From Chryseobacterium limigenitum (GTDB lineage Bacteria; Bacteroidota; Bacteroidia; Flavobacteriales; Weeksellaceae), in NCBI RefSeq assembly GCF_900114875.1, contig NZ_FPKW01000003.1, forward strand, positions 62,001 through 126,000: a DNA stretch of 64,000 bases. The letters run 5' to 3'. The position numbers and the translations under genes were made by a program. The notes below the pieces were generated by a model. The model did not search any database. It was not told where the DNA came from and worked only from the letters and a program-made list of their open reading frames with translations. Shown here one piece after another: positions 50,501 to 60,143 of this stretch (its first letter is position 1; each line of letters begins with the position of its first letter).

Positions 50501-51772
50501 ATGAACATCTTATTTAAAAAGGATACCTGGCAGGAAATTTATTATTCATTGAAGAATAATAAGCTTCGAACATTCCTTACCATGATTGGAGTGGGATGGG
50601 GGATGTTTCTATACGTGAGTCTGCTGGGAGCAGCAAAAGGAATGGAGAACGGTTTTGATAAAGTATTCTCAGGATTTGCAACAAATTCTATTTTTCTTTG
50701 GGCGCAAAACACGAATATTCCTTATGAAGGTTTCCCGAAAGGAAGACAAGTACATCTTAATCTTCCGGATATCCAGATGCTTAAAAATAAAATCTCGGAA
50801 ATTGATTATATCTCTCCACAAAATGCAAGAGGAAGTTTTACGGGAACACCGGGAGAATCAATGTCCAGAAACGGAAAAAATGCAACCTATTCTCTTACCG
50901 GAGATTATCCGATAGGAAATAAAATCTCTGAGAAAAAACTGATTTTTGGAAGATATATTAATGACGCAGACGTTTCAGGAAATAAAAATGTAGTAGTAAT
51001 TGGAGAAGAAGTTTACAAAAACTTTTTCGATTCTAAAAAGAATGAAAACCCGATTGGGAAATCTATTAATGTTAAAGGTATTTTCTTCAATGTTATAGGT
51101 GTTTTCCGAGTGAAAAAAGGAGGCGGATTTGAGAATGACCAAACCGTTTTTATTCCTCTTTCTACCTACACGAAAATGTACAATGCAGGAGACAATATCG
51201 ATATGTTCGCGATTGTTAGTAAGCCCAACGCGAACGTAAATGAAGTGGAAGAACAGGTAAAACTGGCTTTAAAGGCTAAAAATAAAGTTTCACCTGAAGA
51301 TACAAACGCTTTTGGAAGCTTTAACCTTGGAAAAGAATTTAAAAAACTAACGGGTTTCTTAACCGGAATGCAGTTGTTAACCATAATTGTAGGTGCTTTA
51401 ACCATTCTTGCGGGGGTAATTGCGATTTCAAATATTCTATTAATTACAGTAAAAGAAAGAACAAAAGAAATTGGGATCAGAAGAGCGTTAGGGGCAAAAC
51501 CTTCGGAGGTAAGAAACCAGATTTTGCTTGAAAGTGTTGTGATTACGCTATCTTCAGGAATACTCGGTTTTATATTCGGAATTTTTGTTTTAATTATTTT
51601 GAATATGGCGACTCAGGGGCAGGATGAATTTCCATTCTATAATCCAACGGTAAACTATGGAAACGTATTTGGAGCGATGGCAGTAATGGTAATTTTGGGA
51701 TTGATTATCGGGATGATTCCGGCACAAAGAGCAGTGAAAATCAGACCGATTGAAGCATTAAGATCAGAGTAA
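50501..51772 (+). CDS. ABC transporter permease (MacB-type), second
   Basis: A 423-residue paralogue of the upstream permease with the same N-terminal TM (about 20-45), periplasmic domain and three C-terminal TM helices. ISNILLITVKERTKEIGIRRALGAKPSEVR is the FtsX core and PAQRAVKIRPIEALRSE closes the protein. The two permeases likely form a heterodimer. Both share the opening FxxDxWQEIxxSLxxNxLRT. Confidence 0.9.
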   Translation: MNILFKKDTWQEIYYSLKNNKLRTFLTMIGVGWGMFLYVSLLGAAKGMENGFDKVFSGFATNSIFLWAQNTNIPYEGFPKGRQVHLNLPDIQMLKNKISEIDYISPQNARGSFTGTPGESMSRNGKNATYSLTGDYPIGNKISEKKLIFGRYINDADVSGNKNVVVIGEEVYKNFFDSKKNENPIGKSINVKGIFFNVIGVFRVKKGGGFENDQTVFIPLSTYTKMYNAGDNIDMFAIVSKPNANVNEVEEQVKLALKAKNKVSPEDTNAFGSFNLGKEFKKLTGFLTGMQLLTIIVGALTILAGVIAISNILLITVKERTKEIGIRRALGAKPSEVRNQILLESVVITLSSGILGFIFGIFVLIILNMATQGQDEFPFYNPTVNYGNVFGAMAVMVILGLIIGMIPAQRAVKIRPIEALRSE

Positions 51773-51782
51773 AAGTTTTTTG

Positions 51783-51803
51783 AGTTATTAATTACAAGTT
51801 TTT
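51783..51803 (+). repeat. Heptameric repeat after second permease gene (weak)
   Basis: AGTTATT, AATTACA, AGTTTTT in register, 10 nt after the stop codon. Three units only; similar to the array at 13207. Confidence 0.4.
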
Positions 51804-51887
51804 ACAGAGCGTAATCTTTTAATTTTTAAATCATTTAATATTTATAATAAATAAAAACTATTCAATTTTAAAAAATAAACTAGATAT

Positions 51888-53087
51888 ATGAAAAAGAAAT
51901 TCACTTGGAAAAAAGCCATTTATATATTTTTGGGGCTTTTATTTGCAGTGGCATTATTCTCAGGGATTGGCTACCTTGTAAAGTCGAATTCTAAAGAAAG
52001 TGAAGCTTTCCTTACCCGAAGACCAACCATTCAGAATATGGATGATAAAGTAATGGCAACAGGAAAAATTGTTCCAAAAGAAGAAATTGAGATCAAGCCG
52101 AATATTGCAGGGATCATCGACAAAATTTTAGTAGATGAAGGAGATAAAGTAACTGCAGGACAGTTAATTGCAACGGTAAGAATTATTCCGAGTGTGAGTG
52201 ATGTGAATAATGCACAGCAGGAGGTTCAAAATTCTCAGCTTCAGATCAGTAATTCTAAAATGAATGTTGAGAATATGCAGAAGCAGTTTGCGATGCAAGA
52301 GAGGTTGTTTAAACAAGGCGTTATTTCTAAGCAGGAATATCTTAATTCTCAACAGCAATTATATACGCAGCAGCAGAATCTTAAAAATGCTAACCAACAG
52401 TTGGTAACTGCTCAGAAAAGATTGCAAATTGTAAAAACAGGTGCTACTCCGGAATTACAAGGTTTTGCAACCACGCAGATTCGTTCTAAAGCGGCAGGAA
52501 CAGTTCTTGAAGTTCCTGTGAAAGTGGGAAGTCAGGTAATTGAAGCCAACTCATTTAACGCCGGAACTACGATTTGTTCTATTGCAGACCTTAGTGCTTT
52601 GATCTTCCAGGGTGAAATTGATGAAGCTCAGGCCGGAAAGCTAAAGCAAGGAATGGATATGAAAATAGTAATCGGAGCTTTGCAGAACAAAACGTTCCCT
52701 GGGACGCTGACGATGATCGCTCCAAAAGGAAAAGACACCAACGGAACGATAAAATTCCCTGTTGAAGGTGATGTTCAGAATCCTAATAATGACTACATCA
52801 GAGCGGGATTCTCTGCCAACGGAGAAATCGTTCTAAGTTCTCAGAAAAATGCTTTGCTATTGGACGAATCATTGGTTCAGTATGAAAAGAAAAATGGTAA
52901 AGATGTTCCTTTTGTTGAGGTAAAACAAGCTAACGGAACATTCAAAAAAGTATACGTGAAGTTAGGAGCTAGTGATGGTATCAACGTTCAGGTTCTTTCA
53001 GGAATCGATAAAAATTCTGATGTTAAGGTTTGGAACCCGTCTGACAAAGACAAAGAAGAGCTTAAAGAAAAGAAAGACAAGAAATAA
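51888..53087 (+). CDS. Membrane-fusion/periplasmic adaptor protein (MacA/HlyD-type)
   Basis: A 399-residue adaptor linking the permeases to an outer-membrane channel. One N-terminal TM (about 10-30), a lipoyl-like half motif GDKVTAGQLIATV, a coiled-coil hairpin (about 105-185, Gln/Asn-rich), the second lipoyl half (AAGTVLEVPVKVGSQV) and a beta-barrel domain. The tail is Lys/Glu-rich. It is the last gene of the ABC operon; a TolC-like gene is not in the window. Confidence 0.9.
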   Translation: MKKKFTWKKAIYIFLGLLFAVALFSGIGYLVKSNSKESEAFLTRRPTIQNMDDKVMATGKIVPKEEIEIKPNIAGIIDKILVDEGDKVTAGQLIATVRIIPSVSDVNNAQQEVQNSQLQISNSKMNVENMQKQFAMQERLFKQGVISKQEYLNSQQQLYTQQQNLKNANQQLVTAQKRLQIVKTGATPELQGFATTQIRSKAAGTVLEVPVKVGSQVIEANSFNAGTTICSIADLSALIFQGEIDEAQAGKLKQGMDMKIVIGALQNKTFPGTLTMIAPKGKDTNGTIKFPVEGDVQNPNNDYIRAGFSANGEIVLSSQKNALLLDESLVQYEKKNGKDVPFVEVKQANGTFKKVYVKLGASDGINVQVLSGIDKNSDVKVWNPSDKDKEELKEKKDKK

Positions 53088-53116
53088 TAAACTAACTAGA
53101 TACATTTTATCTGAAG

Positions 53117-53148
53117 TCCCGAAATTTTTCGGGATTTTTTTTGTTTAA
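53117..53148 (+). terminator. Terminator after the ABC export operon
   Basis: TCCCGAAA and TTTCGGGA pair perfectly around a short T loop and are followed by eight or more T. Confidence 0.9.
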
Positions 53149-53180
53149 ATTTTAAAAAATATTTGGAATTTATATTTATT

Positions 53181-53196
53181 ATCGTAATATTGCGAT
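53181..53196 (+). promoter_or_regulatory. ArsR operator 1 with overlapping -7 box
   Basis: ATCGTAATATTGCGAT is a 16-nt imperfect palindrome (one mismatched pair). The inner TAATATTG resembles a -7 box (TAnnTTTG with one change), so a bound repressor would cover the promoter. It is 17 nt upstream of the arsR ATG. Confidence 0.65.
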
Positions 53197-53213
53197 ATAA
53201 AATTATTCATAAA

Positions 53214-53540
53214 ATGGGTGCTACCAAAACAGATTTTTTCACGGAAAAGCAAAATCAGATCGCTACCATCGCAAAAGCTTTGGGACATCCTGCCAGAATT
53301 GCCATTATAGAATATCTATTGAAAGTAAATGAATGTATTTGCGGAGATATCGTTAATGAGTTGCCGCTTGCTCAGCCAACAGTTTCCCAACATTTGAAAG
53401 AACTTAAAAATGCGGGTTTAATCAAAGGAAATATTGAAGGAAACACCATTTGCTATTGTATTGATGATAAAGCTTTCGAAGTTTTAAATACTTATTTTTC
53501 GAATATTATTTCTACGGTAAAAAAGCAAAACTGCTGTTAA
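53214..53540 (+). CDS. arsR: ArsR-family arsenite-responsive repressor
   Basis: A 108-residue winged-helix repressor released from DNA by As(III)/Sb(III). The metal site is Cys41-x-Cys43 in NECICGDI, the family ELCVCDL motif; the recognition helix is LAQPTVSQHLKELKNAGLI; a CC pair ends the protein. I use the ATG at 53214; the frame upstream to 53163 starts with TTG and contains the operator. It is the first gene of the ars operon. Confidence 0.92.
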   Translation: MGATKTDFFTEKQNQIATIAKALGHPARIAIIEYLLKVNECICGDIVNELPLAQPTVSQHLKELKNAGLIKGNIEGNTICYCIDDKAFEVLNTYFSNIISTVKKQNCC

Positions 53541-53559
53541 AAAAAATTTGAACAGTATT

Positions 53560-53575
53560 ATCGTAATATTGCAAT
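53560..53575 (+). promoter_or_regulatory. ArsR operator 2
   Basis: ATCGTAATATTGCAAT differs from operator 1 in one base and lies between arsR and the DUF6428 gene, with the same TAATATTG core. A second regulated promoter for the resistance genes is likely. Confidence 0.6.
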
Positions 53576-53599
53576 TTAACAATTTAAAATACATAAAAA

Positions 53600-54073
53600 A
53601 TGACTCTAGAACAGATTAAAAATATTCTACCATCACTAGAAAACGTAGAATTTCAATTAGAAAATGGAAAGTTTGTCCCTGAACATTTCCATGTCACAGA
53701 AATCGGAATGGTTACCAAAAATTTTATAGATTGTGGAGGAACCATGAGAAAAGAAGAAAGAGTGAATTTTCAACTTTGGAATGCTGATGATTTTGAACAT
53801 CGCTTAAAACCTGGAAAACTTTTGCATATTATCAATCTTTCAGAAGAAAAATTAGGAATCGGAAATTTTGAAATCGAAGTAGAATATCAAGACACAACCA
53901 TTGGAAAATATGATCTTGATTTTAATGGAAAGAATTTTATACTTAAAAATAAAGTAACAGCTTGTCTGGCTCAGGAGGCTTGCGGAATTCCTCAGGAAAA
54001 GCAAAAAATAAATCTGAGCGAACTAAAAAATAATCAGGATTCTTGCTGTACACCCAATTCAGGCTGTTGTTAA
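53600..54073 (+). CDS. DUF6428 family protein, arsenic-operon associated
   Basis: A 157-residue cytoplasmic protein: FVPEHFHVTEIGMVTKNFIDCGG, EERVNFQLWNADDFEHRLKPGKL and a Cys-rich end (DSCCTPNSGCC, plus ACLAQEACG). I recall this as the DUF6428 type that occurs in flavobacterial ars operons. The cysteine-rich C-terminus suggests binding of arsenite or another thiophilic metal, by inference. It is placed after operator 2 and 17 nt before the next gene. Confidence 0.75.
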   Translation: MTLEQIKNILPSLENVEFQLENGKFVPEHFHVTEIGMVTKNFIDCGGTMRKEERVNFQLWNADDFEHRLKPGKLLHIINLSEEKLGIGNFEIEVEYQDTTIGKYDLDFNGKNFILKNKVTACLAQEACGIPQEKQKINLSELKNNQDSCCTPNSGCC

Positions 54074-54090
54074 TTTTTTAAATAAATGAT

Positions 54091-54702
54091 ATGAATGCTA
54101 AGTTATCAGAATACATAGAAGAAATTCTTGCTACAGAAATTAGTCAAGAAAGGAAAATCACTTTACAGCCATTAGTAGATTTTATCCAGCAAAAAGTCAA
54201 AGATCAGAAACCAATTAACATCAACTTTATTTGTACTCACAATTCACGGAGAAGTCATTTGGCGCAGATTTGGGCACAAATAGCGTCGGAACATTTTAAT
54301 ATTCCTTGTGTAAACTGCTATTCCGGAGGGACAGAAACAACGGCTGTGTTTCCTAAAATTATAGAAACATTAGTAGGTGTAGGCTTTACTATTTGGAAAT
54401 TAAGTGAAAGCGAAAATCCGATATATGCCATAAAATATGATGAAAACGCTTTACCAATTATTGGATTTTCTAAAAAATATGATGATATTTTTAATCCGGT
54501 CAGTGATTTTGCCGCGATTATGACGTGTTCACAAGCAGATGGCGGTTGTCCTTTTATTCCGGGAGCCGAAAAACGTATTCCTATTACATTTGATGATCCA
54601 AAAATAGCAGATAACACAATGGAGCAAACTAAAATATACCAAGAGAGAAGCTTACAAATAGCGGTCGAAATGTTTTATGTGTTCTCTAAAATAAAGAACT
54701 AA
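54091..54702 (+). CDS. arsC: Arsenate reductase-like low-molecular-weight phosphatase
   Basis: Member of the LMW-PTPase/thioredoxin-coupled arsenate reductase fold: the P-loop CTHNSRR (Cys48 to Arg54, CX5R) and the DPK segment near the end. [20 protein letters not shown] provides two further cysteines. It has 203 residues, longer than ArsC of Gram-positives (about 130), due to a helical N-terminal extension. The ACR3 gene starts 2 nt later. Confidence 0.85.
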   Translation: MNAKLSEYIEEILATEISQERKITLQPLVDFIQQKVKDQKPININFICTHNSRRSHLAQIWAQIASEHFNIPCVNCYSGGTETTAVFPKIIETLVGVGFTIWKLSESENPIYAIKYDENALPIIGFSKKYDDIFNPVSDFAAIMTCSQADGGCPFIPGAEKRIPITFDDPKIADNTMEQTKIYQERSLQIAVEMFYVFSKIKN

Positions 54703-54704
54703 AA

Positions 54705-55745
54705 ATGAAAACTGAATTAAAATTTCTGGACAGATATTTAACGCTTTGGATTTTTCTGGCAATGCTCATCGGAGTAGGATTGGGGTATTTTTTTCCTGCG
54801 ATTTCTGAGATTAACAACTCACTTTCTGCGGGTACAACCAATATACCTTTAGCCATTGGGTTGATATTAATGATGTATCCGCCATTGGCAAAAGTAGATT
54901 ATTCATTATTACCACAAGTTTTTAAGGATAAAAAAGTGATATCTATTTCGCTGATATTAAACTGGATTGTTGGTCCTGTTTTAATGTTTGTCCTCGCAGT
55001 TATTTTCCTTAAAAATGAACCTGATTTTATGATAGGATTGATCCTGATCGGCTTGGCAAGGTGCATTGCGATGGTTATTGTTTGGAATGATTTGGCAAAA
55101 GGAAACCGAGAATATGCAGCTTTGTTAATTGCTTTGAATAGTATTTTTCAAATTATATCCTACAGTTTTCTGGTTTGGCTGTTCATCAATATACTTCCAC
55201 AAAAATTAGGATTGGGCAATTTTAATGTTTCTGTTTCGATTCGGGATGTAACGGGAAGTGTGTTAATTTATTTGGGAATTCCTTTCTTAGCTGGTTTTTT
55301 AACGCGTTATTTTCTTACAAGATCAAAAGGAAAAGAGTGGTATAACCGTAAATTTATTCCCGCAATTTCACCAGTTACTTTATATGCGTTATTGTTTACC
55401 ATTGTATTGATGTTTAGTTTAAAAGGGGATAAAATAATAGAACTACCAATGGATGTTGTAAAAGTTGCCATCCCATTGATGATCTATTTTGTATTCATTT
55501 TTTTCATTAGCTTTTTTATCAACAAATCTTTGAAAGTTCCTTACGATAAAAATGTTTCAATAGCTTTTACAGCGACAGGAAATAATTTTGAATTGGCTAT
55601 TGCGGTTAGTATTGCAGTTTTTGGAATACATTCGGCTCAGGCATTTGTAGGAGTAATCGGGCCTTTGGTAGAAGTTCCTGTCTTAATTTTATTGGTAAAA
55701 GCAAGTCTATATCTTAAAAAAAGGTATAAATTAATAGGAAATTAG
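54705..55745 (+). CDS. ACR3-family arsenite efflux permease
   Basis: Inner-membrane carrier of 346 residues with about ten TM helices that exports As(III). The conserved Cys120 is in [19 protein letters not shown], the family signature, and [19 protein letters not shown] matches the second conserved block. It completes the arsR / DUF6428 / arsC-like / ACR3 operon. Confidence 0.93.
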   Translation: MKTELKFLDRYLTLWIFLAMLIGVGLGYFFPAISEINNSLSAGTTNIPLAIGLILMMYPPLAKVDYSLLPQVFKDKKVISISLILNWIVGPVLMFVLAVIFLKNEPDFMIGLILIGLARCIAMVIVWNDLAKGNREYAALLIALNSIFQIISYSFLVWLFINILPQKLGLGNFNVSVSIRDVTGSVLIYLGIPFLAGFLTRYFLTRSKGKEWYNRKFIPAISPVTLYALLFTIVLMFSLKGDKIIELPMDVVKVAIPLMIYFVFIFFISFFINKSLKVPYDKNVSIAFTATGNNFELAIAVSIAVFGIHSAQAFVGVIGPLVEVPVLILLVKASLYLKKRYKLIGN

Positions 55746-55835
55746 GAACTAATTATGAGTAAATCAATGAATAATATTTAAATTTTTAGTCCAAAAATCA
55801 TCATTCAGGATACCGAAATCTAGCTTAAAAATCCG

Positions 55836-55843
55836 TATATTTG
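55836..55843 (+). promoter_or_regulatory. -7 box of glyA
   Basis: TATATTTG, perfect TAnnTTTG, about 30 nt before the glyA ATG at 55873. No TTG at standard distance. Confidence 0.55.
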
Positions 55844-55872
55844 GGGTGAAAAAATTCAAAATCTAAAAGTAA

Positions 55873-57138
55873 ATGGACATTATTTTCGACCTTATTGAAA
55901 AAGAAAGACAAAGACAATCCCATGGATTAGAGTTGATTGCATCAGAAAACTTTGTTTCTGAAAATGTAATGAAAGCAATGGGAAGCGTATTGACTAATAA
56001 ATATGCAGAAGGATATCCGGGTAAAAGATATTACGGAGGATGTGAAGTAGTAGATGAGGTTGAAACATTGGCGATCGACAGAGCGAAAGAGCTTTTCGGA
56101 GTTGATTATGTAAACGTTCAGCCGCATTCTGGTTCTCAGGCTAATGCAGCAATTTACCTGGCAGTTTTGAAACCTGGAGACAAAATCATGGGTATGGATC
56201 TTTCAATGGGAGGTCACCTTACTCACGGTTCTGCAGTTAATTTCTCAGGAATTCAATATAATGTAGTTTCTTACGGGGTTCAGCAGGAAACAGGTTTGAT
56301 TGATTATGATCAAATGAGAGAAGTTGCTTTAAGAGAAAGACCAAAAATGTTGATCGCTGGTTTCTCTGCGTATTCAAGAGATTTGGATTATGCTAAATTC
56401 AGAGAGGTTGCAGATGAGATCGGAGCTACACTTTGGGCGGATATTGCTCACCCTGCAGGTTTGGTTGCAAAAGGATTATTAAATTCTCCATTTGCACATT
56501 GCCATGTGGTAACAACAACTACTCACAAGACATTAAGAGGTCCAAGAGGGGGAATGATCATGATGGGTAAAGATTTTGAAAATACCTACGGTCACAAAAC
56601 TCCAAAAGGAGAAACTAAAATGATGAGCCAGGTTCTTGACGGAGCTGTTTTCCCGGGAATTCAGGGTGGTCCGTTAGAGCACGTTATTGCTGGTAAAGCA
56701 ATTGCTTTCGGTGAAGCGTTGGATGTTCAGTTTGAAACGTATGCTAAACAAGTTAAATCTAATGCTCAGGCTTTAGCAAAAGCAATGGTAAGCAGAGGTT
56801 TTGATATTGTAAGTGGCGGAACAGACAATCACTTGATGTTGGTAGATCTTAGAAATAAGGGCGTAAACGGTAAAGAAACTGAAAAAGCGCTTGTAAAAGC
56901 TGATATTACTTGTAATAAAAATATGGTTCCGTTTGATGATAAGTCACCATTCACAACTTCTGGAATCAGATTGGGAACTGCAGCGATCACAACAAGAGGA
57001 TTGAAAGAAAATGATATGGAAACGATTTCAGAATTAATCTCTGAGGTGGTTGATAATATTAAAAATGAAGAGGTTCTTACTTCTGTAAGAAAAAAAGTTA
57101 ATGAATTAATGGAAGGTAAAGCGTTATTTAATTATTAA
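55873..57138 (+). CDS. glyA: Serine hydroxymethyltransferase
   Basis: PLP enzyme interconverting serine and glycine with tetrahydrofolate. The 421-residue length is standard. The PLP lysine is Lys219 in [14 protein letters not shown]. Other signatures: [33 protein letters not shown] and HPAGLVAKG. It is transcribed alone up to a terminator. Confidence 0.97.
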   Translation: MDIIFDLIEKERQRQSHGLELIASENFVSENVMKAMGSVLTNKYAEGYPGKRYYGGCEVVDEVETLAIDRAKELFGVDYVNVQPHSGSQANAAIYLAVLKPGDKIMGMDLSMGGHLTHGSAVNFSGIQYNVVSYGVQQETGLIDYDQMREVALRERPKMLIAGFSAYSRDLDYAKFREVADEIGATLWADIAHPAGLVAKGLLNSPFAHCHVVTTTTHKTLRGPRGGMIMMGKDFENTYGHKTPKGETKMMSQVLDGAVFPGIQGGPLEHVIAGKAIAFGEALDVQFETYAKQVKSNAQALAKAMVSRGFDIVSGGTDNHLMLVDLRNKGVNGKETEKALVKADITCNKNMVPFDDKSPFTTSGIRLGTAAITTRGLKENDMETISELISEVVDNIKNEEVLTSVRKKVNELMEGKALFNY

Positions 57139-57160
57139 TATTTACCGAATTTAAAATATA

Positions 57161-57190
57161 AAGAATGGGCTTATGCTCATTCTTTTTTTA
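57161..57190 (+). terminator. Terminator after glyA
   Basis: AAGAATGGGC and GCTCATTCTT pair with one mismatch around TTAT, followed by T. recX starts 7 nt after. Confidence 0.8.
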
Positions 57191-57195
57191 TAGCT

Positions 57196-57654
57196 ATGGA
57201 AAAGAAATCTTTCACTTTTGATGAAATCAAGCTGAAACTGGTGAACTATTGTGTTTATCAGGATCGTTGTCACGCAGAAGTAGAGCAGAAAATGCGGGAA
57301 TTTATGTTGATTGATGAAGCTAAAGATGAAATCATACTTTATCTTTTAAAGGAAAATTATCTTAATGAAGAAAGATTTACCCGAAGTTACATCCGTGGAA
57401 AGTTTTATATAAAGCATTGGGGAAAAAATAAGATTAAAATTAATTTGAAACAGAAACAGATTTCAGAAAAACTAATAAATAAATGTTTTGATGAAATTGA
57501 TGAATCAGATTATGAAAAAACGTTAAAAAAAATCTTTGAAGATTACTATTCTAAGCAAACAGATTTGAAGGAATATCAGAGAAAATCAAAGACTATTAAA
57601 TATTTGATGGGCAAAGGTTTTGAATATGAAAAAATAAATGATATTTTTGATTAA
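57196..57654 (+). CDS. recX: Regulatory protein RecX
   Basis: A 152-residue helical-repeat protein that modulates RecA. The family pattern is seen in CHAEVEQKMREF, LLKENYLNEERFTRSYIRGKF and GKNKIKINLKQKQISEKLIN. There is no recA nearby. The ATG is 10 nt past the glyA hairpin, so it may depend on readthrough or on a promoter inside glyA. Confidence 0.88.
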   Translation: MEKKSFTFDEIKLKLVNYCVYQDRCHAEVEQKMREFMLIDEAKDEIILYLLKENYLNEERFTRSYIRGKFYIKHWGKNKIKINLKQKQISEKLINKCFDEIDESDYEKTLKKIFEDYYSKQTDLKEYQRKSKTIKYLMGKGFEYEKINDIFD

Positions 57655-58179
57655 ACAATAAAAAGTATATGATATTAATTGAAAATTCTAGATATTAGAA
57701 TATATCAAAAGCTAAAAACTATGATTTTTATCAAGAAATTCTTAAAGATAATGATTGAATAAATTAAATCTGTTTTCGAACTCAATATTTTTTTATTCCA
57801 ACTATTAGCTAAATGCAATTATATAGATAATATTTTTTTATTAAAAGAAAATATAAGAGATTTTTTACAGAATAATATAGAAGTCAGCTATTTATAGAGT
57901 TGGATACATTTACATCTACTTTATCAGAAATATAAATTATTCAGGATGTTTTTTCTGGTATAATTTTTGCCAATGGTTTGTGCTTGCCATCATGAACTAA
58001 CCTTATTGATACTTGTAGAAAAAAGGATTATTGAGATTTTCAGAAATACTAAAATTTAAATTTATTTTTTAAATAGTAAGCATAGATGAAATTTTATTTT
58101 AATTTTGCAAGATTGATATAACTATTAATAATGAATATCAGGTTTTATACCTTATTAAATATGAACACAAATAACGACA
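57655..58179. other. Long AT-rich spacer upstream of the polysaccharide locus
   Basis: 525 nt with no ORF of coding character on either strand. The only clear signal is TAATTTTG (58100-58107), a -7 box about 75 nt ahead of the capsule gene. The rest is A/T-tract rich. It might hold a leader RNA or a decayed gene but I cannot show either. Confidence 0.45.
58100..58107 (+). promoter_or_regulatory. -7 box of the polysaccharide locus
   Basis: TAATTTTG matches TAnnTTTG and lies 73 nt upstream of the first gene, giving a leader of about 70 nt. No good TTG upstream. Confidence 0.5.
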
Positions 58180-60108
58180 ATGTATAATTCTCTTAGAAAT
58201 AAAATGTTTGGAGGGGATAATGTTGTCAATCTCTCAGATGTAAGATACCTTCCCAGATGGATAATACTTGTAATAGACATTATTATTCTGGTAGTATCCT
58301 TATTTCTTTCAACCTACATCATTGAAAAAATCAGTATAAAAGAATTCATTTATCATGATAATGAAAACATTGTTTTTGTTTCTATCATCCTGGTAAATGT
58401 CATATTAATGTATTTTTTTAAAACTTATGCCGGGATTATTAGGCATTCAACATTTATAGATTTATTTAAATTATTGATCTCATGCTTCTGTACAATGTTC
58501 ATTGTAGGAACGATCAATATGGTCTATTTCTGGACTACCGGGGAGAAATTCATCCTTACTCCTTATCTCATTCTTTATTTCATCATCTCCTTTATGGGGT
58601 TGTTTCTTTTTAGATTGTATGTAAAAGAATTTTTCCATATCGTAAGAGAATACCGAAGAAGTGCATTAAAGAAAAGAATCTTAGTCTTGGGTATTGATGA
58701 GCAATCTATTGCTATTGCAAGAGCTATTTTAGATAATCCTAGCCTGCCGTACCAAGTTGTAGGATTTCTTACTCAAAGAACTGATTCTAAAAGAGCTTCA
58801 TTGTTAGGAAAACCTATTTTTGAAAAGAAAAGAATTGAAGAAAATTCTAAAGAAGATCTTATCATAGATGGTGTAATTATCGTTAAAGAAATGATGTCTA
58901 AAGATGAGATGAATTCGTGGGTGAATTTATTTTTAGAAAAAGATTTAAATATTTTCAAAGCGCCATCCGTACAAAAGCTGAGAGATAATGACTTAGGAGT
59001 TTCGATCAAAAATCTTCAAATTGAAGATCTGCTGAACAGAAAACCTATAAAAATTGAAAATGAAGAGGTTAAGAGCAGACATTACAATAAAAACGTTTTA
59101 GTAACAGGAGGTGCCGGCTCTATCGGCAGTGAAATTGTAAGACAGGTAGCGCAATTTAATCCTTCTCTGATTGTTGTATTGGATCAAGCAGAGACTCCAT
59201 TATATGATATAGAATTGGAGATGAAGGAAAAATTTCCTCATATTAGATTCAAATTTGTTTTAGCAGATGTTTCAAACAAACATAGAATTGAGCCATTATT
59301 CCAGATGTATAACTTTTCAATGGTTTATCATGCTGCAGCTTATAAACACGTTCCTTTGGTTGAAGAAAATCCGCATGAAGCAATTTTAGTCAATATTTTA
59401 GGTTCAAAAAATGTCTCCACTTTATCAAGTAAATATAAAGTGAACAGATTTGTAATGGTTTCTACAGATAAGGCTGTTAATCCTACCAATGTTATGGGAG
59501 CTTCTAAAAGGGCTTCGGAGCTTTTTGTGCAGTCTTTACAGAATGTTGAGGGTAATGTTACTAAATTTATTACAACACGGTTTGGAAATGTTTTAGGATC
59601 TAATGGCTCTGTTATTCCACATTTTAAGAGACAGATTGAAGCTGGGGGACCTGTTACCATTACCCATCCGGATATTGTAAGATATTTCATGACCATTCCT
59701 GAAGCTTGTGAATTGGTTTTACAGGCAGGAACGATGGGACAAGGAGGAGAGATTTTTGTATTTGATATGGGAGAGCCTGTAAAAATATTGGATCTAGCCA
59801 AAAGAATGATAAAACTGTCTGGTTTTGAACCAAATATTGATATTAAAATAATTTATACAGGTTTAAGGCCTGGTGAAAAATTATATGAAGAGCTATTAAG
59901 TGATAATGCAAAAACGCTTCCTACTCATAATGAAAAGATTATGATTTCTAAAGATCCAACAATGGATTTCTCTGATATTGAAACTTTGGTAAATACGATA
60001 ACGAGAGCTTCAATAAGACGAGATAAGGTAGATGTAGTAAGGATTTTGAAAATAATTGTTCCAGAATTTAGAAGTAATAATTCTGTCTACGAAGTTTTAG
60101 ATAAATAG
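58180..60108 (+). CDS. CapD/FlaA1-like nucleoside-diphosphate-sugar dehydratase, membrane-bound
   Basis: A 642-residue enzyme: four N-terminal TM helices (about 28-155), an intermediate Rossmann-like domain (KKRILVLGIDEQSIAIA) and a C-terminal SDR domain with the NAD site TGGAGSIGSE (about 309-318). YHAAAYKHVPLVEENP and STDKAVNPTNVMGASKR, the 4,6-dehydratase active-site form, follow. It makes a 4-keto-6-deoxy sugar nucleotide for capsule or O-antigen. It is the first gene of the locus and 35 nt before the export gene. Confidence 0.92.
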   Translation: MYNSLRNKMFGGDNVVNLSDVRYLPRWIILVIDIIILVVSLFLSTYIIEKISIKEFIYHDNENIVFVSIILVNVILMYFFKTYAGIIRHSTFIDLFKLLISCFCTMFIVGTINMVYFWTTGEKFILTPYLILYFIISFMGLFLFRLYVKEFFHIVREYRRSALKKRILVLGIDEQSIAIARAILDNPSLPYQVVGFLTQRTDSKRASLLGKPIFEKKRIEENSKEDLIIDGVIIVKEMMSKDEMNSWVNLFLEKDLNIFKAPSVQKLRDNDLGVSIKNLQIEDLLNRKPIKIENEEVKSRHYNKNVLVTGGAGSIGSEIVRQVAQFNPSLIVVLDQAETPLYDIELEMKEKFPHIRFKFVLADVSNKHRIEPLFQMYNFSMVYHAAAYKHVPLVEENPHEAILVNILGSKNVSTLSSKYKVNRFVMVSTDKAVNPTNVMGASKRASELFVQSLQNVEGNVTKFITTRFGNVLGSNGSVIPHFKRQIEAGGPVTITHPDIVRYFMTIPEACELVLQAGTMGQGGEIFVFDMGEPVKILDLAKRMIKLSGFEPNIDIKIIYTGLRPGEKLYEELLSDNAKTLPTHNEKIMISKDPTMDFSDIETLVNTITRASIRRDKVDVVRILKIIVPEFRSNNSVYEVLDK

Positions 60109-60121
60109 AAAAATATAAATG

Positions 60122-60129
60122 TATATTTG
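60122..60129 (+). promoter_or_regulatory. Possible internal -7 box before the Wza-like gene
   Basis: TATATTTG lies in the 35-nt spacer and would give a leader of under 10 nt to the ATG at 60144. Confidence 0.4.
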
Positions 60130-60143
60130 TACAATTTTAAAAT

